Positions 46,750-55,281 of a stretch of 64,000 nucleotides of DNA are shown here, in pieces. Origin of the DNA: Claveliimonas acetigenes. Lineage in GTDB: Bacteria > Bacillota > Clostridia > Lachnospirales > Lachnospiraceae. The notes beneath the pieces are model-generated. The model did no database searches. It saw nothing but the letters and a program-made list of their open reading frames with translations, and was not told the DNA's origin. Position numbers and translations under genes: made by a program. Every line of letters starts with the position of its first letter. Position 1 is the first letter of the stretch. Location: positions 1-64,000 of the forward strand of contig NZ_JAOQJU010000004.1 in the NCBI RefSeq assembly GCF_025567385.1. Direction: 5' to 3'.

Positions 46750-47067
46750 ATGGGCCTAGTCGAAAAATCATCTGTCACTGCTTATCTAGAAGAGTATTAT
46801 GAAAAGCACCCGCTAGATAACTCATATGAGGGCATCCTCGCTCGTCGCTCCGGTTTAACTAAAGAACAGGTCGTAGCCTATCTAGATAAGCTAGATTATC
46901 TTGCAAAGGTCGTCGATTACGACCCGGCCAATAAAGCTCCAATACTCAAACAAGAGGCACAGAAGCTATATCGATTCCATGTAAACTCAGAAGATAACGC
47001 CGAATATATACTTGGCGTAAATAACTATTATATCGAAGATCGTAAGATTAAAAACTTCGCAGTGTAG
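46750..47067 (+). CDS. Cassette small protein, copy 3
   Basis: 105 codons from the conserved ATG; GLVEKSSVTAYLEEYYEKHP and LARRSGLTKEQVVAYLDKLD. A GTG upstream (GTGTTTTTTCC) could be the real start. C-terminus unique. Confidence 0.6.
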   Translation: MGLVEKSSVTAYLEEYYEKHPLDNSYEGILARRSGLTKEQVVAYLDKLDYLAKVVDYDPANKAPILKQEAQKLYRFHVNSEDNAEYILGVNNYYIEDRKIKNFAV

Positions 47068-47098
47068 AAAAATACCCAGCCAAATTGGCTGGGTATTT
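47068..47098. terminator. Bidirectional terminator
   Basis: AAATACCCAGCC/GGCTGGGTATTT perfect arms. Confidence 0.75.
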
Positions 47099-47100
47099 AA

Positions 47101-47859
47101 TTATTCGGGAATTAGGGGCATATTATTCCCAGATAGCGCTCTCCAAGATTCAAAATCGCTCTCCATAATTTCTTCATCGGTGCGTCCAAGGTGCAATTGT
47201 TCCATCATGTATGCCGAGAAACAAATCTGCTCTAGGCTAATCTGATATGTAGTTTTCGACGATAAACAATAGATCATTTCATCGTACTTATTGCAAAGAA
47301 CCGATCCAGTTAAGTCAATGGCCGTCTTTTCGTATGGAGTCTTATGATTCGATCCGAGATCTAGCGCAAAATCCAAGCGAGACTGATTTGGGTCAACTCT
47401 TGCTCCCATATGGTAAGTCGCCGCGAAGTCTGAGGGGTAAAGTCCGATTGACTCAGCCATATCTTCAAAACGCCAGACATAGTAAGTGCCACGGAGCCCC
47501 TCTTTTGCATCGACAAAATCCCAGACGTTAGTTTTGCATAGAAGCTCCTTGTCGCCAACCTTATAATGGTAATAACCGTCGCTGTCTTTTTCGACAGTCT
47601 TAATATAGGCTGCATCACGATCCTGATACCAGTGCATGAGCTCGATGACATCACTTCCATCCGGTTTCTCGCCAATGTCTACCGTAGGTTCTTCATCTAC
47701 GACAGATTCTTTTTTGGGTTCGCTCACACTCGTACCATTTCCGTCTCCGGAACCGGTTGCTCCCGCGTTCTGCTCGCCTTGCTGCCCGCAGCCCGTAAGA
47801 GCCAGGGCGATAACCATGAGCATTGCTGTCACTATCCCTAAAATTCTTTTCTTCTTCAT
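47101..47859 (-). CDS. Cassette lipoprotein, copy 3
   Basis: 252 residues; lipobox LTGC, QQGEQNAGATGSG linker, and YYHYKVGDKELLCKTNVWDF in the domain. GGAGGGATG precedes the start. Same family as copies 1 and 2. Confidence 0.8.
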   Translation of the reverse strand: MKKKRILGIVTAMLMVIALALTGCGQQGEQNAGATGSGDGNGTSVSEPKKESVVDEEPTVDIGEKPDGSDVIELMHWYQDRDAAYIKTVEKDSDGYYHYKVGDKELLCKTNVWDFVDAKEGLRGTYYVWRFEDMAESIGLYPSDFAATYHMGARVDPNQSRLDFALDLGSNHKTPYEKTAIDLTGSVLCNKYDEMIYCLSSKTTYQISLEQICFSAYMMEQLHLGRTDEEIMESDFESWRALSGNNMPLIPE

Positions 47860-47903
47860 GATATCATCCCTCCTATACGCATATTATATTTGCATAGTAG
47901 GCC

Positions 47904-47986
47904 TTTGTCCCCACACAAACGGGTAGTGTACGGAATGTTTTCAAATTATTTTCTGAAAACTACCTGATTGTGTGGGGTGCTTTTTT
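47904..47986 (+). repeat. Cassette leader repeat, copy 4, closing into a hairpin
   Basis: The leader TTTGTCCCCACACAAACGGG is followed not by a gene but by its own complement: CCCCACACAA pairs with TTGTGTGGGG and an inner TTTTCA with TGAAAA, ending in GC and six T. It is a terminator-like end of the cassette array. Confidence 0.7.
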
Positions 47987-48055
47987 GTGGCTTCGAGTAT
48001 AATAAGCGTAATCTCATGTTGAGACGTTATACTTGGCAATTAGGAGGAAAACAAA

Positions 48056-49102
48056 ATGAGAAAAATCGCGTTATTACTTGTTTTATGTATGCTGTTTGGT
48101 CTTTGCGCCTGTTCCAGTCAACCGGAGGATTTAAATGAACCCTCAAACCCACAGGAAGCAGAAACCTCACAGGAAACAGAAGGCAGTGAAGAATTTGATC
48201 CGGATTTCATGCTGGATATGCAGACATTGGAACTGATCATGCCGGATGGAGAGGAGAACCGGATCCATCAGATCGACGTAGCAGATTCAACCAATTTCTA
48301 TTTACGGGAAGAAAACGGAGAAGAATCGTTATATGAATGCCATGTGAGCAGTGAGACTTTTTACATGATTGATAATTCGACCGGTACATATTTTGAAGGG
48401 ACCTATTCTGTTTCTGAAAACACCATAACAGTTTCTGTAACGGATTACGACTATGGTGTGCAGCCGGTGGATATAGCATGGCAGGAAAAGACGTACACCA
48501 TTACAGATGGAGATGGGTATGTTATCCAAACAAATTTGAAAATCAGTCCATGGATTAAACAGAGCAATGCCGAATTACTGGATGGTGCCTGGAATGAAAT
48601 CTCCAACGAAGAATTTCCAAGTCTAAGCAGAATGGGAATCAGTGAAGGACATCTATCAAAAACCTATGGATTGGATGTAAACTGGTCAGAAATCGTTTAT
48701 GCAGTAGGAACCCTTGAAGCATTCAATATGACGGATGGATTTGATATTACCAGTTCTAATTCGCATGATACATTTTTTATTCTTGGTGGGGCAAGACCGG
48801 AAATGATGATGTACGTAGCGTATGGCAATCAAGGAGAATTGTTTTACAATGTCAATAATACGGGAACTGCTGTTTTTTCAAAAAGCAGTTTGCTTGGCAT
48901 TGGAGCCTCAATGGAAACAAATCATTGGGGGCCGGTTCCATTTGTGATTGCTTATGCACTAGAAAAGACACCTAACTATCCCGACGGCAATCCTGCTCCC
49001 AAAGATTGCGTTTTTGCATTTGGCGGAACTGGAGGACGATTTGTTTCATTCGACCAAAAAGTTATTAGTGAAGATGAGTTTCATCTGGATATTACATGGT
49101 AA
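48056..49102 (+). CDS. Lipoprotein, unknown function
   Basis: 348 residues, AGGAGG before ATG. Signal MRKIALLLVLCMLFGLCAC with the lipobox Cys at about 19, acidic linker to about 50, then an exported domain (TYSVSENTITVSVTDYDYGV). Firmicute-like in style. Not related to the cassette lipoproteins. Confidence 0.7.
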   Translation: MRKIALLLVLCMLFGLCACSSQPEDLNEPSNPQEAETSQETEGSEEFDPDFMLDMQTLELIMPDGEENRIHQIDVADSTNFYLREENGEESLYECHVSSETFYMIDNSTGTYFEGTYSVSENTITVSVTDYDYGVQPVDIAWQEKTYTITDGDGYVIQTNLKISPWIKQSNAELLDGAWNEISNEEFPSLSRMGISEGHLSKTYGLDVNWSEIVYAVGTLEAFNMTDGFDITSSNSHDTFFILGGARPEMMMYVAYGNQGELFYNVNNTGTAVFSKSSLLGIGASMETNHWGPVPFVIAYALEKTPNYPDGNPAPKDCVFAFGGTGGRFVSFDQKVISEDEFHLDITW

Positions 49103-49297
49103 CACGAGATAAAATAACTGCTTATAATAATTCAGCCGGAGCTTCAATAGAGGCTCTGGCTGAATTATGTTTGCGTTTAATTCGCTTTCGATTTCTCCGA
49201 GGGCAATAAGCACCTCATCATCATCTTTATGTTCTTCACGGATGGTTTCAAGGAATGCCCGCAAGCGCTGACGTTTCTCTTGCGATAAGTTAGCCAT
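49046..49297 (-). pseudogene. N-terminal stub of a type III methyltransferase (Mod)
   Basis: ANLSQEKRQRLRAFLETIRE, then EVLIALGEIESELNA, is the typical start of Mod-type DNA methyltransferases of type III systems. After about 45 codons similarity ends and the frame runs into the lipoprotein 3' end. The rest of the gene is missing. Confidence 0.55.
49129..49166. terminator. Terminator hairpin
   Basis: AATTCAGCCGGAGC/GCTCTGGCTGAATT arms after the lipoprotein; it overlaps the Mod stub. Confidence 0.65.
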
Positions 49298-49377
49298 CGT
49301 TCTCATCCTCCTTATTTTTGCGCAATCTATTTATTAAATCTTAATATGTAATTTATTTTATTGATAATGTGTTTTTA

Positions 49378-49587
49378 TTACATATTATTATCTATAAACT
49401 CCATAATTTCATCTATTGTAACATTGAGTGCTTTACATATTCGCCCTAAAACGTCGGTTGTAACATTATCGCCATGCGTGAGTTTATTCATCGTATAATG
49501 ACTCACTCCAGCCATTTCTTCGAGATCTTTCTTCTTCAGATCTCGATCAATAAGAAGTTTCCATAGCTTTTTATAGCTTACATTCAT
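49378..49587 (-). CDS. XRE-family regulator
   Basis: 69 residues from ATG 49587. HTH KLWKLLIDRDLKKKDLEEMA, GVSHYTMNKLTHGDNVTTDV. Homologous over its length to the regulator beside the Septu genes. It lies downstream of the methyltransferase gene on the same strand. Confidence 0.8.
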   Translation of the reverse strand: MNVSYKKLWKLLIDRDLKKKDLEEMAGVSHYTMNKLTHGDNVTTDVLGRICKALNVTIDEIMEFIDNNM

Positions 49588-49774
49588 AGTCTCAACCTCG
49601 CTTACATTTATCAGTAAGTTGCTACAGCTTATTATATCACATAAAGTCCGAAATTTCAAATAAATGTTAGCGTTCAAAAACATAATAGCACGCTATTAAA
49701 GCACAATGCGAAGTTGAACAATTAAGAAATATCTAATACCCAGCAAGCCATTAATCGCTAAAAATGATGGTGGG

Positions 49775-50830
49775 CTAGTTTTGCTCATCACAAATTACAT
49801 AATGTAGATATTCGACAGTACTATTAGCTGAATATTCCCTCATACCATCTGCTTTAAAACGATGATAATCTTTAGTGACATAGCCATATTTACCGCGCTT
49901 TGACATTATTGCTCTAATTTCATCAATAGGCAGCAAGCCCTCATTATTGTAGCTAAGAAAAATGTATTTTGCCTTTGCGTGCGTAATGAGGTCGTCAAAT
50001 ACATCTTTAACTTTCGCACGAGCACAATATTTCGATTTCTGACTGCTATATTCACGCAATCCGGTCTTTCCATGAATTTCTGGTGTATCATAACGCGCTA
50101 TTGTTTCAAGCAAATGATAATTAGTAGCATATTGTCTTTGATTATAGGGAGGATCGAGATATAGAACATCCACAGGATTATTAGCGGCAACTACATTAGC
50201 GTCATCATTAAAAACTATACTACTAGCTTTCCCAGGCAATAGCTCAACAGGCACGAGTTTCATTCTTTTAGTAGCGCTCTCTTTCAAATTTTTCAAAAAC
50301 GCTCCATAAACACTTGCTGTATTCGCAACCTTGTCTATGCTTTCTAATAGTGTGCATAATAAATAATAGTATTCATCTTCGGTTATTTTATTATTCTTCA
50401 TCCAAGATTCAATCTTTGTACGTATTGCATCGCAAAGCTTTCCATTTTCATCCGAATAATATAAACGCTCTCCTGAACCACCTAAACAGTAATTATTATA
50501 TATGAAACCGGGTTCGCCTTCTAAGCCAGATAAATAATCGCATATAGTAATAATTGGATTATCCGATATCATAATTCCTGGGACATCTAAATCGGTCAGA
50601 GAAGAGAACATAAGAGGATGATTATTTCCAATATAATGCCTGTTCAGTACATAACTATAATATTGCAAATCGTTGGCGATTATTTTTTTCCCTTTTTTCT
50701 TGAAGTAGCGGCCAACGATTCCTGTTCCCGCAAATAAATCACAGACGCTTGAATACGTTCCATTTGTTACATCGTCGACAGTATCTCCGATAAAGTTTAG
50801 TAGAGATAGCTTGCTTCCGATGTAATTCAT
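49775..50830 (-). CDS. DNA adenine methyltransferase of a type II R-M system
   Basis: 351 residues. N-terminal MNYIGSKLSLLNFI and DLFAGTGIVGRYF (SAM-binding), catalytic DPPYNQRQY near 225, and the C-terminal YIFLSYNNEG. D12-class N6-adenine methylase. The divergent gene to the right is the probable cognate nuclease. Likely leaderless start. Confidence 0.88.
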   Translation of the reverse strand: MNYIGSKLSLLNFIGDTVDDVTNGTYSSVCDLFAGTGIVGRYFKKKGKKIIANDLQYYSYVLNRHYIGNNHPLMFSSLTDLDVPGIMISDNPIITICDYLSGLEGEPGFIYNNYCLGGSGERLYYSDENGKLCDAIRTKIESWMKNNKITEDEYYYLLCTLLESIDKVANTASVYGAFLKNLKESATKRMKLVPVELLPGKASSIVFNDDANVVAANNPVDVLYLDPPYNQRQYATNYHLLETIARYDTPEIHGKTGLREYSSQKSKYCARAKVKDVFDDLITHAKAKYIFLSYNNEGLLPIDEIRAIMSKRGKYGYVTKDYHRFKADGMREYSANSTVEYLHYVICDEQN

Positions 50831-50842
50831 GTCTAGATTTTA
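50831..50842 (-). promoter_or_regulatory. -10 box of a likely leaderless promoter
   Basis: On the minus strand TAAAAT, then CTAGAC, then ATG (50830): the same 6-nt spacing as at 32502 and 37969. Confidence 0.55.
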
Positions 50843-50948
50843 GCATGTATTCGCTGGAATAGTCTAAAATCAGTTTATATTCCGATATGATTTATCTAAA
50901 ACGCTCACGATTTCATAATCATTCAAGCTTTGATACAATTATGTAATC

Positions 50949-51680
50949 GTGAACAATGAACAAATCGGTATATCTGCTGAAATTGCAATTGCCGACTTTT
51001 TCAATGTTCCAATTTCAAGCGATTATAGACTGAGAGGAATTCCATGTGTGGCGGACACATTCTCCGAAATAATTAAAACAGTATTTTACGACAATAATAT
51101 TCCGAAACCTGTTAAGCATGTTGCCGAACACCAAAGTGATGTTGATTTCTTGCTCGACTATGGCAAAACGTTATCAGTTAAAACAAACAAGCAAGGATTA
51201 GGTAAAGCTGCCCCTCAAAAAGTTGGTCAGGCAAGTTCGAAAACTTGGTTCTCACTAATGGCATCGAAATTGAACATTACTAAGATTCCAAGTACATACC
51301 AAGAAAAAGTTGTAATCTTTAAAGAGCTGGTCTATTCAAGAATTGACGAATTGCTTAAAATCTACTGGGAAAATATGTTTGAATGTGATTATTTTATCCA
51401 GTTTTACAATGTGGTTGATGCAAATGATAATCTTACATTAAGTCCAAAGGCGATTATCATGAAAAAGCACAAAAGCCCGTATTGGGACAGAAGTAAAATA
51501 CGGTTTACAAAATCGTCAATTGCTGAATGGAATGAAAGTAATACTGTAAAATATGGGCATCAAGGAATCTCCATTGGTGAATTCCAAGTACATAATAATA
51601 GAGATAACTTTAAATTTCGTTTTAATATGGCGGGCATCGAAAGAATCCTTAAAAGCGGAGAACTGCACATCGATAACTAG
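50949..51680 (+). CDS. Probable type II restriction endonuclease
   Basis: 243 residues, GTG start, a TACAAT box 9 nt upstream. SDVDFLLDYGKTLSVKTNKQ fits a PD-(D/E)xK-type core with the last acidic residue replaced by Ser-Val, so the catalytic site is uncertain. Divergent placement 118 bp from an adenine methylase is the main evidence. Family not recognised. Confidence 0.65.
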   Translation: MNNEQIGISAEIAIADFFNVPISSDYRLRGIPCVADTFSEIIKTVFYDNNIPKPVKHVAEHQSDVDFLLDYGKTLSVKTNKQGLGKAAPQKVGQASSKTWFSLMASKLNITKIPSTYQEKVVIFKELVYSRIDELLKIYWENMFECDYFIQFYNVVDANDNLTLSPKAIIMKKHKSPYWDRSKIRFTKSSIAEWNESNTVKYGHQGISIGEFQVHNNRDNFKFRFNMAGIERILKSGELHIDN

Positions 51681-51958
51681 TAAAGAAGCTGTTACTTCTT
51701 CTGAAATACTGAATGTACATATGCAAAGTAAAGTCACTACATAATATGGCTTTGCCTCTGCGAAAAATCTAGTTAAATGACAATTATTTCCTTGTTTGGA
51801 AATATAAAATGATTTTCAATGAACAGAGTGCTATCTTAGCCTTAAATGGTGAGACTGACTATGAAAATATAATGGGTATAACCACAAAGTTATCGAAGAC
51901 TTTGCATGTTACCTAATGCTTGTAAAAAGTATAAATACGCGATTGATTTAGAAAAAGT

Positions 51959-51997
51959 AATCCGCCAAGACATTAAAAGTCTTGGCAGATTTTTTTA
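51959..51997. terminator. Terminator
   Basis: GCCAAGAC/GTCTTGGC arms with a T-run; on the minus strand it overlaps the stop of the next gene. 51681-51958 holds no convincing gene (a 38-codon frame at about 51812 is the longest). Confidence 0.7.
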
Positions 51998-53044
51998 TTC
52001 TTGTTGTGGAGTCCATTTATAATCTTTCAGAACTTCAGCATTTTCGCAAATCATTCTTCCTTGCTCGTCGACTCTCATTGAATATCGAATTGGTTCTCCA
52101 CTGGATGTGTCCACGTATTGTGCCTCGATAACGGAAGGCGGAAATATAATATAAGGTGCTGGAGGTACACGAAACTTTGCGAATAGACTATTATACCCCT
52201 CCTGAGAAGCCATTGGTGGAATTCTATTGGACTCAATTCCAATAGCAAATATTTGTAATAATGAAGCGTAATGCATGAACTCATCTGAAAAAATGTCTTG
52301 TAGTGGTGCTATCGCAGCCATAAGTTCCACAAAATCGTCATCCGTATATTTCGTATGATTTACCGTATCTAACGCAAGTTTATCACCGACACGTGTTTTC
52401 TGCTTTTCGAGTTCGGTAAACATGTCATAAACAAGCGCTTTTAGAAATTCCGATTCTTGTTTATCTCTTTTGAGTTCTTTAATCACAAAGGCAACCCTTG
52501 GCGATAAATTTGGCGTACCTCTAATAAGTGTATCTCTTAATATTGCAAACTTCAGTGCAGTGGCTAGGAATAAACATAGACCTTCCACTTTCCCTTTTCC
52601 AATTGATATTTCTGAACTTCTTGCCAAACACTCTAAAGTTGTAGACACTTCCTCCGGGATAAATACATCGGTTTGAATAATATTCCATATTGCCATAGAA
52701 AGGTCAAAGTACTCATGAGGCGATATCACTTCGGGTATTATTTTTATGAATCGCTCTACTGCAATACCTACTGCACCATCTTTTTTAAATGCAGCTACTA
52801 CGGCTTTTGGTACTGGACGCTCACCTTTTCTGAATTTTGATAGTGCCGTCTTATCAATTGCCTCATTGAATACGAGATGCTTCTCTTTTTCGTCCTTTGT
52901 CATAGCTGCTGGCAAGAGAATATATCTGTCTATGTTTTCGCGAGTAGGTTTAACTTTTCCTCCATATTCTAATTCAGTGTCGATATCTCCACTACAAAAT
53001 TTCACAAATTCATTTTCAAATGCCACATAGTTTAATTCTTGCAT
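51995..53044 (-). CDS. Possible regulator divergent from the JAB-E1 operon
   Basis: 349 residues from ATG 53044 (AAAGGAG; the codon at 53062 is the alternative). A possible HTH, AIDKTALSKFRKGERPVPKA, lies near 65-90; the remaining 260 residues are helical and unrecognised. Its start is preceded by four phased GTCAAC-like repeats, as for an autoregulated gene. It diverges from the peptide gene, so it probably controls that operon. Confidence 0.5.
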   Translation of the reverse strand: MQELNYVAFENEFVKFCSGDIDTELEYGGKVKPTRENIDRYILLPAAMTKDEKEKHLVFNEAIDKTALSKFRKGERPVPKAVVAAFKKDGAVGIAVERFIKIIPEVISPHEYFDLSMAIWNIIQTDVFIPEEVSTTLECLARSSEISIGKGKVEGLCLFLATALKFAILRDTLIRGTPNLSPRVAFVIKELKRDKQESEFLKALVYDMFTELEKQKTRVGDKLALDTVNHTKYTDDDFVELMAAIAPLQDIFSDEFMHYASLLQIFAIGIESNRIPPMASQEGYNSLFAKFRVPPAPYIIFPPSVIEAQYVDTSSGEPIRYSMRVDEQGRMICENAEVLKDYKWTPQQE

Positions 53045-53062
53045 CTCTAAGGCTCCTTTCAT

Positions 53063-53103
53063 GTCAACTCAAACGTCAACTCTACGTCAACCTCACTGTC
53101 AGC
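53063..53103. promoter_or_regulatory. Phased GTCAAC repeats, probable operator
   Basis: GTCAAC at 53063, 53075 and 53086, and GTCAGC at 53098: spacing 12, 11, 12, about one DNA turn each. They lie directly upstream of the regulator's ribosome site. Confidence 0.6.
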
Positions 53104-53136
53104 TACATTTAGATTTGCCTGCAATATAATAGCCTC

Positions 53137-53215
53137 AAGAAAAGCGAGAGGCATCAAATGCGAGATTTAACCACTCTCCAGATTCTTATATTATACAATA
53201 CTTCTCGCTTTTCTT
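53137..53215. repeat. 13-bp inverted repeat around a promoter
   Basis: AAGAAAAGCGAGA (53137-53149) and TCTCGCTTTTCTT (53203-53215) match perfectly. The 53-bp interior carries TATTATACAAT, a likely -10 for the peptide operon. Confidence 0.65.
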
Positions 53216-53242
53216 CAATCCATTACAAGGAGGTGAAATTAT

Positions 53243-53326
53243 ATGAAGAAGGTGACTCTTCTTCCTGCGGGCATCTTTAATGGTGGTCGTGAGGGTCAGG
53301 AATTACCGAGTGGCGTTTTCTGCTGA
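53243..53326 (+). CDS. 27-residue peptide upstream of the JAB-E1 operon
   Basis: AAGGAGGTG, an almost perfect ribosome site, is 7 nt before ATG. The peptide begins MKKVTLLPAGIFNGG, contains REGQELPSG and ends Val-Phe-Cys. Basic start, Gly-rich centre, C-terminal Cys. A hairpin follows before the enzyme genes, as often between an abundant precursor or substrate and its enzymes. Too short for a folded ubiquitin-like protein. It could be a modified peptide, a leader, or a remnant. Confidence 0.45.
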   Translation: MKKVTLLPAGIFNGGREGQELPSGVFC

Positions 53327-53346
53327 TCTCGGACAAACCAAGTGCA

Positions 53347-53376
53347 GGCGGAGCCTCAGCCGATGAGGCTCCTGCC
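53347..53376 (+). terminator. Hairpin between peptide and enzyme genes
   Basis: GGAGCCTCA/TGAGGCTCC perfect arms, extended by GGC/GCC, then a weak pyrimidine tail. Likely partial terminator or attenuator. Confidence 0.6.
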
Positions 53377-53409
53377 TCTCTTCATCAAAACGATTGGAGG
53401 CGATATTAA

Positions 53410-53781
53410 ATGGAGCGTGACTATATCCGCTTAAACTACTGGACGTCAGACCGCTCCTTAGTTGTGGACTATGTATTCTGGGATCTTGGCGAACGTGGAT
53501 GGCGAATATATATTATTTCGCACATAGATTACCAAGGCCGTGATTGTTCCTCTCATGCGGCGCATTGGCTTCAGGATAACGACAGTTCGTATCCTTACAT
53601 CTGTTGGAATGGCAACATTGCAACACTGGAACAGGCCAAAAGTGTCGCTTCGCTTTGGGCGGAATGTACCACTGAGTATATTCGCAGCTACAAGAGCTTC
53701 GATAATATTGCCAGCCAGCTAAAAGATCAATTTAGCTGGGAAGATGATTATTATTATCAATACACAAATTTACGGAGGTAA
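53410..53781 (+). CDS. Unknown 123-residue protein of the JAB-E1 operon
   Basis: TTGGAGG precedes ATG. Alternating strands (SLVVDYVFWDL, WRIYIISHIDYQG) are followed by SSYPYICWNGNIATLEQAKS and a helix (VASLWAECTTEYI). The H..C spacing (SSHAAHW ... YPYICW) invites comparison with E2-like folds, but this is not a recognised E2. The next gene starts 3 nt after its stop. Confidence 0.6.
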   Translation: MERDYIRLNYWTSDRSLVVDYVFWDLGERGWRIYIISHIDYQGRDCSSHAAHWLQDNDSSYPYICWNGNIATLEQAKSVASLWAECTTEYIRSYKSFDNIASQLKDQFSWEDDYYYQYTNLRR

Positions 53782-53784
53782 AAA

Positions 53785-55281
53785 ATGACAAACAAAAAAG
53801 AACCTAAAACCTACATTATCACCGAGGAAGTTCTCTCTCGAATCCGCGAGACTGTCGGATCTCAAATCCCAGAGACCGGAGGTATCCTTGGCAGCTCCGA
53901 CGGAAAACATGTTGACCACTTTTACTTTGATGTAACTGCCAGCGTGACCGGAGCCACTTATGAACCTGACTGCGACAAGCTTAATCTCATCATCCAGAAA
54001 TGGTACGAGAAGGGCATCGAGTTCGTGGGCTTCAGCCATTCCCACCCTCGAGGAGCCGTTAAGCCGTCCGATCCGGACAATCTTTATACTATAAAGATTA
54101 TGAAAGCGTTTGAGATGGAGTGGTTTGTATCACTGATCGTGCAAGTGCACAGATCTCTTAAAGGCGAAAAGGCAAAACTCTTTGCCTATGGTTACTACCT
54201 TGCAGATCCTTGCTGTTATTTTGAATTTGGACGGATTGACGAGAAAAACCCTAGCTTTGAATTTCCTGCTATCAATCTTGAGGAAGATCAAGACCGCTCT
54301 TATCGGGAAATGCTGGCAAAGAAGTATCTGTTTTCTAAAGCCGAACTTAGCGAGCGAAACAGGGAACTCTTTCCGGAAGAGATACTCGCATGTAAAACAC
54401 TTGCTGTCTTTGGCACAGGTGGCTCTATTGGATTTGTTCTTGACATGGCACGTTCCGGCGTTACGAACTTTATTCTCGTAGATGGGGATAAGTTCGAGCC
54501 TCATAACATGAGTAATCAGCGAGTGATCTACGGCGACATCGGAAAAAGCAAGGTTGAAGCGCTAAAGGAACAAATTCTGAACATTAACATGGATGCAGAA
54601 GTCAAAACCTTTTGTGACTTCCTCGACGATACCGTGACAGACAATAATTTTGAGGAAATGCTAGGTACTAGGCTTCTCGTCTCTCCAAAAGATATCCTCA
54701 TCTGCGCATGTACGGACAGCTTTGAAGCTCAGGCCAGACTGGCTGCACTGGCTATGAAATATGGAACGCCCTTCATGGGTCCGCAGATTTATGCTGGAGG
54801 GGTCGGTGCGGAAATTGTATTCAGCTATCCCGGCGTAACGCCTAGCTGTCCTCGTTGCGTGTTGAAATCTCGTTACGATGCATATAAGAACGGCTATAAA
54901 AATACCGTCACCTCAGAATGTACTCCTATTTCCGCTATCACGCACGCCAATGCGCTGGAAGGACAGATTGCGCTGATGCTTCTGCTATACCACGAGGGTG
55001 ACAACAGATACGCGACCATGCTGGACAAGGTTTCCAACCGCAACTTGGCACTAATCAAGATGTCTCCGGACGCAGAAAATGTGCTTGGCATTAATCTGTT
55101 CCACGATGCTGTGGATGATGCATATTCCTTTTTCGGTGAGGTAGTCTGGATTCCCCAAGTCCCTGTCAGCGAGGCAAATGGTTTTGATGAGGATTGTCCT
55201 CTTTGCCACGGCAGTGGTGACTTGACGACCCTTATAGGAAAAATCACAGATACGCGGAGGTGTATGGAATGGAAAGAATAA
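53785..55281 (+). CDS. JAB-E1 (ThiF) fusion protein
   Basis: 498 residues. Residues 1-150 form a JAB/MPN metalloprotease with an intact JAMM motif: E30, H85-S-H87 and D98 (HSHPRGAVKPSDPD). Residues 200-480 are an E1-type adenylating domain: GTGGSIG 210-216, DGD 233-235, R246 (SNQR), K254, a candidate catalytic Cys379 in SECTPISAITHANALEGQIA, and zinc pairs CPRC 355-358 and CPLC 471-474. E1 domains activate a protein or peptide C-terminus; JAB removes or trims it. The AAA+ gene overlaps its end by 13 nt. Confidence 0.88.
   Translation: MTNKKEPKTYIITEEVLSRIRETVGSQIPETGGILGSSDGKHVDHFYFDVTASVTGATYEPDCDKLNLIIQKWYEKGIEFVGFSHSHPRGAVKPSDPDNLYTIKIMKAFEMEWFVSLIVQVHRSLKGEKAKLFAYGYYLADPCCYFEFGRIDEKNPSFEFPAINLEEDQDRSYREMLAKKYLFSKAELSERNRELFPEEILACKTLAVFGTGGSIGFVLDMARSGVTNFILVDGDKFEPHNMSNQRVIYGDIGKSKVEALKEQILNINMDAEVKTFCDFLDDTVTDNNFEEMLGTRLLVSPKDILICACTDSFEAQARLAALAMKYGTPFMGPQIYAGGVGAEIVFSYPGVTPSCPRCVLKSRYDAYKNGYKNTVTSECTPISAITHANALEGQIALMLLLYHEGDNRYATMLDKVSNRNLALIKMSPDAENVLGINLFHDAVDDAYSFFGEVVWIPQVPVSEANGFDEDCPLCHGSGDLTTLIGKITDTRRCMEWKE

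Noticed and set aside
53063..53103. CRISPR array or replication iterons
   Set aside because: Hexamers only 11-12 nt apart with no spacers; no replication initiator adjacent. An operator is simpler.
53410..53781. Naming the 123-residue protein an E2 conjugating enzyme
   Set aside because: Only a His-Cys spacing is suggestive; no E2 motif or fold could be confirmed.
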